From Runella defluvii (lineage in GTDB: Bacteria > Bacteroidota > Bacteroidia > Cytophagales > Spirosomataceae): a stretch of DNA of 64,000 bases. The notes below the pieces were generated by a model. The model was given only the letters and a program-made list of their open reading frames with translations, was not told the DNA's origin and ran no database searches. The position numbers and the translations under genes are program-made. The stretch covers positions 248,001 to 312,000 of the forward strand of contig NZ_JACIBY010000003.1 of assembly GCF_014195535.1 (NCBI RefSeq). The letters run 5' to 3'. Positions 19,254 through 25,518 of this stretch are shown one piece after another; position 1 is the first letter of the stretch; each line of letters starts with the position of its first letter.

Positions 19254-20450
19254 TTAAACAGCAGGCAGCACCGTATTTCTAACTTCTCCAAAATCAACTC
19301 GAACTCCTTCTTTTTCGGCATAACCTCGAATAATGATGGTGTCGAAATCTTCTAAGAAGCGTCGTTCTGCGCCGTCGGGCAACAAAATCGGTTTTTTGCC
19401 TCCCCAAGTTAGTTCTAACAAAGAACCAAAACTCGTGGGTTCTTTCCCCGAAATGGTGCCCGATGCAAGTAAATCTCCTACGTTTAAATTACAACCGTTC
19501 ACCGTATGATGGGCAATTTGTTGGGCGACTGTCCAGTACAAATTTTTAAAATTGGAATGACAAAGTTTCACTTCATTTCCCGAAGCCGTTTGTAAAATTA
19601 CTTCCAATTCTACGTCGAAAAAGTGCCTATTTTTTTCTTGAAGGTAGGGCAATACTTCTGGGGTTTGTTTTTCACCCGTTACTTGGAAGGGTGCTAAGGC
19701 TTCAATAGGAATAACCCAAGGCGATACGGATGAAAAAAAGTTTTTGGCCAAAAAAGGACCAAGAGGAACGTACTCCCATTTTTGAATATCGCGGGCAGAC
19801 CAATCATTAAATAATTGAAAACCAAAGATATATTCTTCGGCTTGGTCCACATCAATGGCCTGTCCAATCGAATTGGCTTTGCCGATGACCGTGGCCATTT
19901 CAAGTTCTATGTCAAGGCGTTTAGTCGGGGAGAAAAAAGGAGGTTGACTTTCGTCGGGGCACAGTTGGCCTTTGGGGCGATGAAAATTGGTGCCAGAAAC
20001 AAAAATTGAACTGGCTCGCCCGTGATAGGCCACTGGCAGGTGCTTCCAGTTGGGTAGAAGTGCTTTGTCGGGGTCGCGAAACATCATGCCTACGTTGGTG
20101 GCGTGCTGTTCGGAGGAATAAAAATCGGTATAGTCTCCAATTTTAACGGGTAAATGAAGCTGCACATTTGTTACTTCATGAAAGACCGATTCTGGTAGCT
20201 GATTAGGTTGAGCTAAGAGTTTTTGAAGTTCAGCTCGAACCGCGTTGGTTTTTGCTTTACCTAGTGAAATGAAATCATTTAGGTAGTCGTTCGTGAAGAC
20301 TCTTTTTGGAATTTTAAGGCCATCGAAGTACCCTAAATGGGCTAATTCTGCCAAATCAACGACCTGATTTCCAATAATGGTTGCTACTTTTTTACGGCGA
20401 TTTTTAACCGAGAAAATGCCAAAAGGGATGGTATCGAGGGAAAAGTTCAT
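19254..20450 (-). CDS. fahA: Fumarylacetoacetase
   Basis: Fumarylacetoacetase hydrolyses fumarylacetoacetate to fumarate and acetoacetate, the last step of tyrosine degradation through homogentisate. The protein has 398 residues, normal for the family. An N-terminal SH3-like domain (about 1-110) precedes the FAA hydrolase core, which has IGDYTDFYSSEQHATNVG, a metal-site ELEMA stretch in RLDIELEMATVIGKAN, FNDWSARDIQKWEY and GTISGKEPTSFGSLLEL. The enzyme is cytoplasmic and metal-dependent. hmgA, the preceding pathway enzyme, lies upstream on the same strand. Between them are the plus-strand GxxExxY gene and two repeat arrays, so the two genes probably do not share one transcript. Confidence 0.95.
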   Translation of the reverse strand: MNFSLDTIPFGIFSVKNRRKKVATIIGNQVVDLAELAHLGYFDGLKIPKRVFTNDYLNDFISLGKAKTNAVRAELQKLLAQPNQLPESVFHEVTNVQLHLPVKIGDYTDFYSSEQHATNVGMMFRDPDKALLPNWKHLPVAYHGRASSIFVSGTNFHRPKGQLCPDESQPPFFSPTKRLDIELEMATVIGKANSIGQAIDVDQAEEYIFGFQLFNDWSARDIQKWEYVPLGPFLAKNFFSSVSPWVIPIEALAPFQVTGEKQTPEVLPYLQEKNRHFFDVELEVILQTASGNEVKLCHSNFKNLYWTVAQQIAHHTVNGCNLNVGDLLASGTISGKEPTSFGSLLELTWGGKKPILLPDGAERRFLEDFDTIIIRGYAEKEGVRVDFGEVRNTVLPAV

Positions 20451-20462
20451 TTTAGATGTTAT

Positions 20463-20640
20463 TTAAACACATAGGTACATAGGATTTACACATAGCGTTT
20501 TCTATGTATTCTACTGTGAAAACTTCTATGTTTACTATGTGGTAAAAAAAGGTTAAACACATAGTTACATAGGATTTACACATAGTTTCACATAGCATTT
20601 CCTATGTGGTAAAAGAAAAGGTTAAACACATAGGTAGCGC
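20463..20640. repeat. Hairpin-forming CACATAG/CTATGTG repeat array, left of the GxxExxY gene
   Basis: Three units start with TTAAACACATAG at 20463, 20553 and 20622; the last is truncated. Each full unit begins with CACATAG and ACATAG hexamers and ends with CTATGT and CTATGTG, so a unit folds back on itself as one long imperfect hairpin. The first unit is 90 bp and the second 69 bp. The same repeat family continues on the other side of the GxxExxY gene. No coding frame is evident inside. Confidence 0.85.
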
Positions 20641-20700
20641 CTCTTCTGTATCTAAAAGCAAAAAAATTAGTCTTTATAGAAAGAACAAGCATATAGAGAC

Positions 20701-21123
20701 ATGAGTCAAATAATCACAAAAAAGATAATCAATGACCTGACTTACCAAATCATTGGAGCTGCCATTGAAGTTCATAAAGTCCTTGGTCCTGGCCTTTTAG
20801 AAAGCAATTACGAAAAGGCATTAATTCATGAGCTTTCGCTTCGTGGGTTACACACAAAAAGTCAACAAACAATACAGGTACCTTACAAGGAAATTTTGCT
20901 TGATTGTGAACTTAGGTACGACATCCTTGTCGAAGACTTAGTGATAGTAGAAAATAAAGCGGTTTTAGATATGCACCCTATTTTTGAAGCAACCTTATTA
21001 ACCTATATGAAACATTTGAAAATTCCTAAAGGCATCCTAATCAACTTTCACGTTTTGAACATTTTCAACAATGGACAAAAAACGTTTGTGAATGAATATT
21101 TTCGAGAACTGCCTGATTCATAG
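20701..21123 (+). CDS. GxxExxY family protein (PD-(D/E)XK-like)
   Basis: This is a small protein of 140 residues with the family signature GPGLLESNYEKAL near residues 29-41. It also has ELRYDILVEDLVIVENKAV, whose acidic and lysine residues fit the PD-(D/E)XK nuclease fold assigned to the family by profile methods. The ending HLKIPKGILINFHV is typical. Function is unknown in any organism, and family members occur in many copies in some Bacteroidota genomes. The gene is on the opposite strand to its neighbours and is bracketed on both sides by copies of one hairpin repeat. Gene and repeats may be one genetic unit or an insertion into the fahA/hmgA region. Confidence 0.88.
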   Translation: MSQIITKKIINDLTYQIIGAAIEVHKVLGPGLLESNYEKALIHELSLRGLHTKSQQTIQVPYKEILLDCELRYDILVEDLVIVENKAVLDMHPIFEATLLTYMKHLKIPKGILINFHVLNIFNNGQKTFVNEYFRELPDS

Positions 21124-21132
21124 TGAAAACCA

Positions 21133-21370
21133 TTTAAACACATAGGTACATAGGATTTATACATAGTTTTACATAGCGTTTTCTATGTATTCTACTGTGC
21201 AAACTTCTATGTTTACTATGTGGTAAAAAAAATTTAAACACATAGGTACATAGGATTTACACATAGTTTTACATAGCGTTTTCTATGTATTCTACTGTGA
21301 AAACTTCTATGTTTCCTATGTGGTAAAAAAAATTTAAACACATAGATACATAGGATTTACACATAGGGTC
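21133..21370. repeat. Hairpin-forming CACATAG/CTATGTG repeat array, right of the GxxExxY gene
   Basis: Units start with TTTAAACACATAG at 21133, 21233 and 21333, giving an exact 100-bp period; the third is cut off at about 21368. Within a unit, hexamers ACATAG occupy the left half and CTATGT the right half, so the ends are complementary (CACATAGG against CCTATGTG in the second unit). The array runs up to the 3' end of hmgA and could act as a transcription stop for it. Confidence 0.87.
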
Positions 21371-21384
21371 ACGTAGCCCAAAAA

Positions 21385-22542
21385 TTACTCAATCCAACTT
21401 TGATAGTACTTCCCATCATCCAATCTCAATGCCTCTTCCGTAATCGAAAGGGGACGAAACGTATCAATCATCACTGCTAATTCTTCCGTGGAAGTTTTGC
21501 CAATGCTGCGTTCGTACGCCCCAGGTGCTGGCCCGTGCGGAATACCCCCAGGGTGGAGCGTAATGTGCCCTTTTTCAATGTTATTCCGACTCATAAAATC
21601 GCCGTCAACGTAATAGAGCATTTCGTCCGAATCAATATTTGAATGGTTGTACGGAGCAGGAATGGCCTGCGGATGATAGTCGTACAACCGCGGGCAAAAC
21701 GAACAAACCACAAATGCTTTCGTCTCAAACGTTTGATGCACTGGCGGCGGTTGATGGATACGTCCCGTAATAGGCTCAAAATTGTGAATCGAAAAGCCAT
21801 AGGGGAAATTATACCCATCCCAACCGACTACGTCAAACTGATGCGTAGGGTAGAGGAGTTCGTACAAAACGCCCTGTTTTTTGATTTTTAGGATAAAATC
21901 CCCCTTTTCATCGTGGGTTTCGAGGTCTTGTGGGAGTTTATAATCCCGCTCGCAAAAAGGCGAATGTTCAAGCAATTGACCAAACCAATTTCGGTATCGT
22001 TTGGGGGTATAAATGGGGTGAAACGATTCGGCAAACAAAAGCCGATTGTCAATGCCATCAAAATCAATCTGGTAAATCATGCCCCTCGGAATGACCAAAT
22101 AATCGCCATACTCAAAGGGAATATTTCCCAGTTGCGTCCGTAAGGTTCCCGTGCCTTGGTGGATGAAAAGTAACTCGTCGGCATCGGCATTTTTGTAAAA
22201 ATAGGAGCGGAGCGATTGACGTGGTGCTGCCAAACCAATGTGAATATCGGCGTTGGCCAATAACACCTTTCGACTTGCCAAAAAATCATCTTCGGGCGTG
22301 AGTTCGAAGCCTTTTAATAAACGAGGCTTGATACTTTTTGAAACCGCAATTTTGGGATTTACATCGGTTTCGGACAAAACCTCACGAATCATCGTGGGGC
22401 GATGCACGTGGTACATCAGCGCCGACATCCCGTCAAAACCGATGGTGCCAAACAATTGCTCGTAATACAACCCGCCGTCAGGCTTACGAAACTGGGTATG
22501 CCGTTTGGGAGGAATTTTTCCAAGTTTGTGGTAAATAGGCAT
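21385..22542 (-). CDS. hmgA: Homogentisate 1,2-dioxygenase
   Basis: This Fe(II)-dependent dioxygenase opens the ring of homogentisate to maleylacetoacetate, upstream of fumarylacetoacetase. From the ATG at 22542 it has 385 residues. Characteristic parts include KLGKIPPKRHTQFRKPDGG at the N-terminus, a cupin-like core with FIHQGTGTLRTQ and DYLVIPRGMIYQID, and the iron-site region LHPGGIPHGPAPGAYERSIG near the end. The start at 22542 lies one base past the marR stop codon, so marR and hmgA form a tight operon. The 11-codon upstream extension is rejected because it would overlap marR. No maleylacetoacetate isomerase gene is visible in the window. Confidence 0.95.
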   Translation of the reverse strand: MPIYHKLGKIPPKRHTQFRKPDGGLYYEQLFGTIGFDGMSALMYHVHRPTMIREVLSETDVNPKIAVSKSIKPRLLKGFELTPEDDFLASRKVLLANADIHIGLAAPRQSLRSYFYKNADADELLFIHQGTGTLRTQLGNIPFEYGDYLVIPRGMIYQIDFDGIDNRLLFAESFHPIYTPKRYRNWFGQLLEHSPFCERDYKLPQDLETHDEKGDFILKIKKQGVLYELLYPTHQFDVVGWDGYNFPYGFSIHNFEPITGRIHQPPPVHQTFETKAFVVCSFCPRLYDYHPQAIPAPYNHSNIDSDEMLYYVDGDFMSRNNIEKGHITLHPGGIPHGPAPGAYERSIGKTSTEELAVMIDTFRPLSITEEALRLDDGKYYQSWIE

Positions 22543-22543
22543 G

Positions 22544-22984
22544 TTATGATGAAGTTGGAATACAGTTCTGAACAATCATTGCCAGCATTTCTTGGGCGGC
22601 CGAAACCGATGCTGGCTCAATTCCTTCGAGTGCTTTTTGGCGAATTTGGGGTACTAATTCCGTCAATTTTTCGATGGTTTCAAGTCCTTTTTCGGTAATG
22701 GTGAGTTGGAACATCCGCCGATTGGTAGGATGAATGTCACGCAACAAAAAGCCATTTTGAACCAACAATTCAATAATCCGTGTCACCGAAGCTTTGTCTT
22801 TGAACACCTTTTCGGCGATGTCATTTTGGGTACAATCGGGGTATTCGGCGACTGTATTTAAAATCAACCATTGGTCAAGAGTAATATCAAACCCATTGAT
22901 TTTGAATTGGTTTTGAAAAAACTGACGATAGATTTTGACGGTTTTTTCTAAATTGTAGAAAAAGGAGGTCGTTAATTTTTCCAT
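22544..22984 (-). CDS. MarR-family transcriptional regulator
   Basis: A winged-helix regulator of 146 residues. The DNA-binding part runs TQNDIAEKVFKDKASVTRII for the helix-turn-helix and LLRDIHPTNRRMFQLTITEKG for the wing, flanked by dimerisation helices at both ends. It lies directly before hmgA with one base between them, so it most likely controls homogentisate degradation and senses a pathway aromatic. A 12-bp perfect palindrome in its own promoter region is a good candidate operator, which implies autoregulation of the marR-hmgA operon. Confidence 0.92.
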   Translation of the reverse strand: MEKLTTSFFYNLEKTVKIYRQFFQNQFKINGFDITLDQWLILNTVAEYPDCTQNDIAEKVFKDKASVTRIIELLVQNGFLLRDIHPTNRRMFQLTITEKGLETIEKLTELVPQIRQKALEGIEPASVSAAQEMLAMIVQNCIPTSS

Positions 22985-23003
22985 TGATTTTAAATTGTTG
23001 TGA

Positions 23004-23043
23004 CAAATATAATTAAAATCAATAGTTGATATATCAATTGTTG
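23004..23043 (-). promoter_or_regulatory. marR-hmgA promoter with MarR-type operator
   Basis: The perfect palindrome TTGATATATCAA at 23026-23037 extends imperfectly to CAATAG and TTGTTG arms (23020-23043), the size and sequence style of MarR-family operators. Just downstream on the minus strand, TATATTTG (23011 down to 23004) matches the Bacteroidota -7 element TAnnTTTG and lies about 20 bases before the marR start codon. A repressor on the palindrome would cover the promoter. The repression is inferred. Confidence 0.65.
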
Positions 23044-23076
23044 GTAAAAATAATTAATAACCCTTGAAAATAAGAA

Positions 23077-24654
23077 TTAGTGTTGATGGAGAAGGAATGA
23101 TTGTTCAACAGGTTCGGCGGATTGAATTTGCCCCCTTTGGCCGTATTGCCACGCTACGACAGTGATTTTGACGGGGTATTTTGTTTTGGGAGGTATTTTT
23201 GTGAATACCAGCTGATTTCCAGATATGAAAGCAGGGCCTTCTTTTACGTAAAAGTAAATAGGTAAACTGGCTGAACTTTTGGCGTGTAATGGAATTGATT
23301 TTTGTGTTTTGGATGGGTTGGGGATGGTTTCAAAATCAATTTTTTGAGCGGTGCCTTGGGTGTTTTTTATTGGAAATTTGAGTTCAATCTGCTGAATCAC
23401 CGATTTGAAGCGTTCGTCACCTTCATTGTGCGCCAAGAGCCAAATGGCATTGCTTCGTTTAGGATTCAAAAACCCCATTCGGTAGAAACTTAGTCGAAAA
23501 GTTGTATCGTTTATTTTTTGGACTGGTCCACAAATACGGTCAATGGTTAAGGAAGATGTTGCATGTTGTGAAGCGGGTATTAGTTTAGAAGTATCGGTAA
23601 AAAAAGGTTTTAAGTAAAAGGTAATGCCATCGTTTGCGGGTTTAAACGTGAGGCTGAATTGACCATGTGATTTGGAGGGTTTTAAGGTATCACCGTTTTG
23701 GATAAACCCTAAGTATTGATTTTTCTTTCCTCGTGGAAGAGCATAATAGGCTTCGGTGACTTGCGCCATTTCTCTATCAAAACACCACGAAGCCACGCTT
23801 TTATCGCCCGTGAATTGAGAATACGGGGCAGGTGAAACAGTTGGAGGGGCATTGGGTCGCCAGCGGTCGATAAGCCACCCTTGCTGCGGGTCAATGAAAC
23901 GAAGTCCGTTTTTGGAAAGGCGATAGTTAGCCGCTTTTTTGATAAAAAATGCGATATAATCAACCATACGTTGATTATAGTCAAAGTGGCCGTGCCCTGC
24001 GTCTGCAAAAAAAGTAATGGGAGTTTTGGGGTGTTTTTTGACGTAATTAAAACCAGGTTGAACGCGTTCTTCCCACCATTCTACTTCGCTCATAATGAAC
24101 AAACTGGGAATACCTTCTACCGTCCGAGTGCCCCAATCAGGGTTTGGTTTGCCGCTTCCTGTGAGGTGGGTGAGGGGAGAATCGCCTTTAATAGATATAA
24201 TCGCCAAGGTTCGGGCGGGATTCCATGCGCCAAAATTCCAAGGAAAGGAAGCATGGGCAGAATGACCGATAGGAACGGTGGGCGCCGTGGTCAACTCTGT
24301 ATAACCAGATACGTCGGCCAATTGCTTCATCATGGTTTCGAAAGTGCCGCCTGCCCCTTTATTGAAATCAAAAACCATGTCTAAGCCTGGCGTTACCCAG
24401 ACGGTTGCAAACCCAATATCACGCATGGATTGACGGAATTTAGTATTTTCTAAAATTCCTTCTTCAATCATATTGTGCATTCCAACTACCACGCCCTTGA
24501 CTTCTTTACAATTTTCAGGAATCCAGAGAAAAGCCGTGGGATTATCGTTGATTTCAGGGTGTTTGTACCCTTTGACTTTCACCGACCATTGCCAAACTTG
24601 AGCGTAAAGGGGTGAAGAAAAGAAGAGTAACAGAAGTAGGGGTTTGTATTTCAT
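23077..24654 (-). CDS. Secreted alpha/beta-hydrolase-like protein of unknown function
   Basis: The protein has 525 residues and a signal peptide ending at LYAQ. The first 310 residues look like an alpha/beta hydrolase: a strand with KGVVVGMHNMIEEG, a nucleophile elbow PIGHSAHASFPWN and a late histidine in FFADAGHGHFDYNQ. The remaining 200 residues are beta-rich, contain INDTTFRLSF and PPKTKYPVKITVVAWQYGQ, and resemble a carbohydrate-binding or Ig-like module. An esterase acting on a plant or algal glycan is plausible, given the polysaccharide locus upstream, but this is only inference. It could equally be an orphan. It is separated from that locus by a transposase and repeats. Confidence 0.7.
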   Translation of the reverse strand: MKYKPLLLLLFFSSPLYAQVWQWSVKVKGYKHPEINDNPTAFLWIPENCKEVKGVVVGMHNMIEEGILENTKFRQSMRDIGFATVWVTPGLDMVFDFNKGAGGTFETMMKQLADVSGYTELTTAPTVPIGHSAHASFPWNFGAWNPARTLAIISIKGDSPLTHLTGSGKPNPDWGTRTVEGIPSLFIMSEVEWWEERVQPGFNYVKKHPKTPITFFADAGHGHFDYNQRMVDYIAFFIKKAANYRLSKNGLRFIDPQQGWLIDRWRPNAPPTVSPAPYSQFTGDKSVASWCFDREMAQVTEAYYALPRGKKNQYLGFIQNGDTLKPSKSHGQFSLTFKPANDGITFYLKPFFTDTSKLIPASQHATSSLTIDRICGPVQKINDTTFRLSFYRMGFLNPKRSNAIWLLAHNEGDERFKSVIQQIELKFPIKNTQGTAQKIDFETIPNPSKTQKSIPLHAKSSASLPIYFYVKEGPAFISGNQLVFTKIPPKTKYPVKITVVAWQYGQRGQIQSAEPVEQSFLLHQH

Positions 24655-24679
24655 TTTGATTCTGATCGAGAAGTGGGTT

Positions 24680-24696
24680 GCCCTATCTGTAGGGGC
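24680..24696. repeat. REP-like hairpin at the 3' end of the transposase gene
   Basis: GCCCTATCTGTAGGGGC forms a short stem-loop four bases beyond the transposase stop codon. Its sequence resembles the GCCCC...GGGGC hairpins on the other side of the gene, so it may mark the second end of the element. Confidence 0.5.
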
Positions 24697-24699
24697 ATA

Positions 24700-25164
24700 T
24701 TAATTAATGGGGTCTTGAAAGATGTATTTTTCGTCGAAATTGACCTGAAAATCTTTCAACATTTTGAGGTATTCGTCTCGAAATGTTTTTTTCTTATGGT
24801 GTTCTTTTTGGTTAAGAATGTACTTGACAACCGAATCAATTTGGGAGCGACTGTTGCTAAAAACTCCGTACCCTTCTTGCCACTGAAATTTTTGGCTAGT
24901 CAAGCCTTTTTTATTGATGAGTTCAGAACTATCACCTTTCACCAATTGCATTAGTTCAGAAATAGATTGTTTGGGATTGAGGCCAATGAAAAGATGTATG
25001 TGGTCGTACGCAGAATTGATTGCTAATAGCTTATGACCGTTGTGTTGTACAATACCTGTAATGTACTTGTGTAATATATCTTCCCAGTCGGGGTGAATAA
25101 CGGCTGCTCGGTATTTTACGGCGAAAACGCAATGGATGTAAAGTTGGGAATATGTGTTGGCCAT
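24700..25164 (-). CDS. REP-associated tyrosine transposase (IS200/Y1 type)
   Basis: A single-strand DNA transposase of 154 residues in the Y1/HUH superfamily. The metal-binding HxH motif is in SAYDHIHLFIGL near residue 54. The likely catalytic tyrosine is in SVVKYILNQKEHHKKKTF near residue 113. Both ends of the family fold are present, so the gene appears intact. It is flanked by REP-like hairpins: one just after the stop codon and a set of five upstream. No second transposition gene (TnpB) is present, which fits the RAYT group, thought to mobilise or maintain REP sequences rather than act as a classic insertion sequence. Confidence 0.88.
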   Translation of the reverse strand: MANTYSQLYIHCVFAVKYRAAVIHPDWEDILHKYITGIVQHNGHKLLAINSAYDHIHLFIGLNPKQSISELMQLVKGDSSELINKKGLTSQKFQWQEGYGVFSNSRSQIDSVVKYILNQKEHHKKKTFRDEYLKMLKDFQVNFDEKYIFQDPIN

Positions 25165-25256
25165 GGCTTAAAACAATAAGGATAAGTTGATTCATTTTCC
25201 ATTGTTTAAGACACGATTTAAAGAAAAAGGATACTTCTCGTCCAGCAATTTGAATG

Positions 25257-25507
25257 GTTAGTCCCGATGGGGCACATTCCCAATTTGTCACGAATCATTT
25301 TTTTATCTACAAATAGGTAGCCCCGATGGGGCAGTTTTTACGGCGTTTTTAACAAACGTTTCGTTTGTCTTGCCCCGTAGGGGTTACCTGTTTGTAGCAT
25401 TTTTGATAGATGTTTCGTTTATCATTGCCCCGTAGGGGCTACCTGTTTGTAGCATTTTTGATAGATGTTTCGTTTGTCCTTGTCCCGTAGGGGCTACCTA
25501 TTTGTAA
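25257..25507. repeat. REP-like array: three 55-bp direct units plus two inverted half-units
   Basis: Three units carrying GCCCCGTAGGGG or a close variant lie at about 25369, 25424 and 25479, exactly 55 bp apart. Each continues with TACCTGTTTGTAG and an AT-rich linker ending GTTTCGTTT. Two further copies, at 25257-25274 and 25307-25334, are in the opposite orientation with core CCCCGATGGGGC. The core can fold into a 5-bp GC stem with a 3-base loop. The array lies upstream of the RAYT gene and downstream of the heparinase gene stop. Confidence 0.85.
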
Positions 25508-25518
25508 CGTATCACGCA

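Noticed and set aside
22543-22575. Eleven-codon N-terminal extension of HmgA
   Set aside because: It would overlap marR, and the ATG at 22542 gives the normal family start one base past the marR stop codon.
25031-25291. Minus-strand frame upstream of and overlapping the transposase
   Set aside because: It runs into the REP repeats, has no family signature and is in a different frame from the intact transposase.
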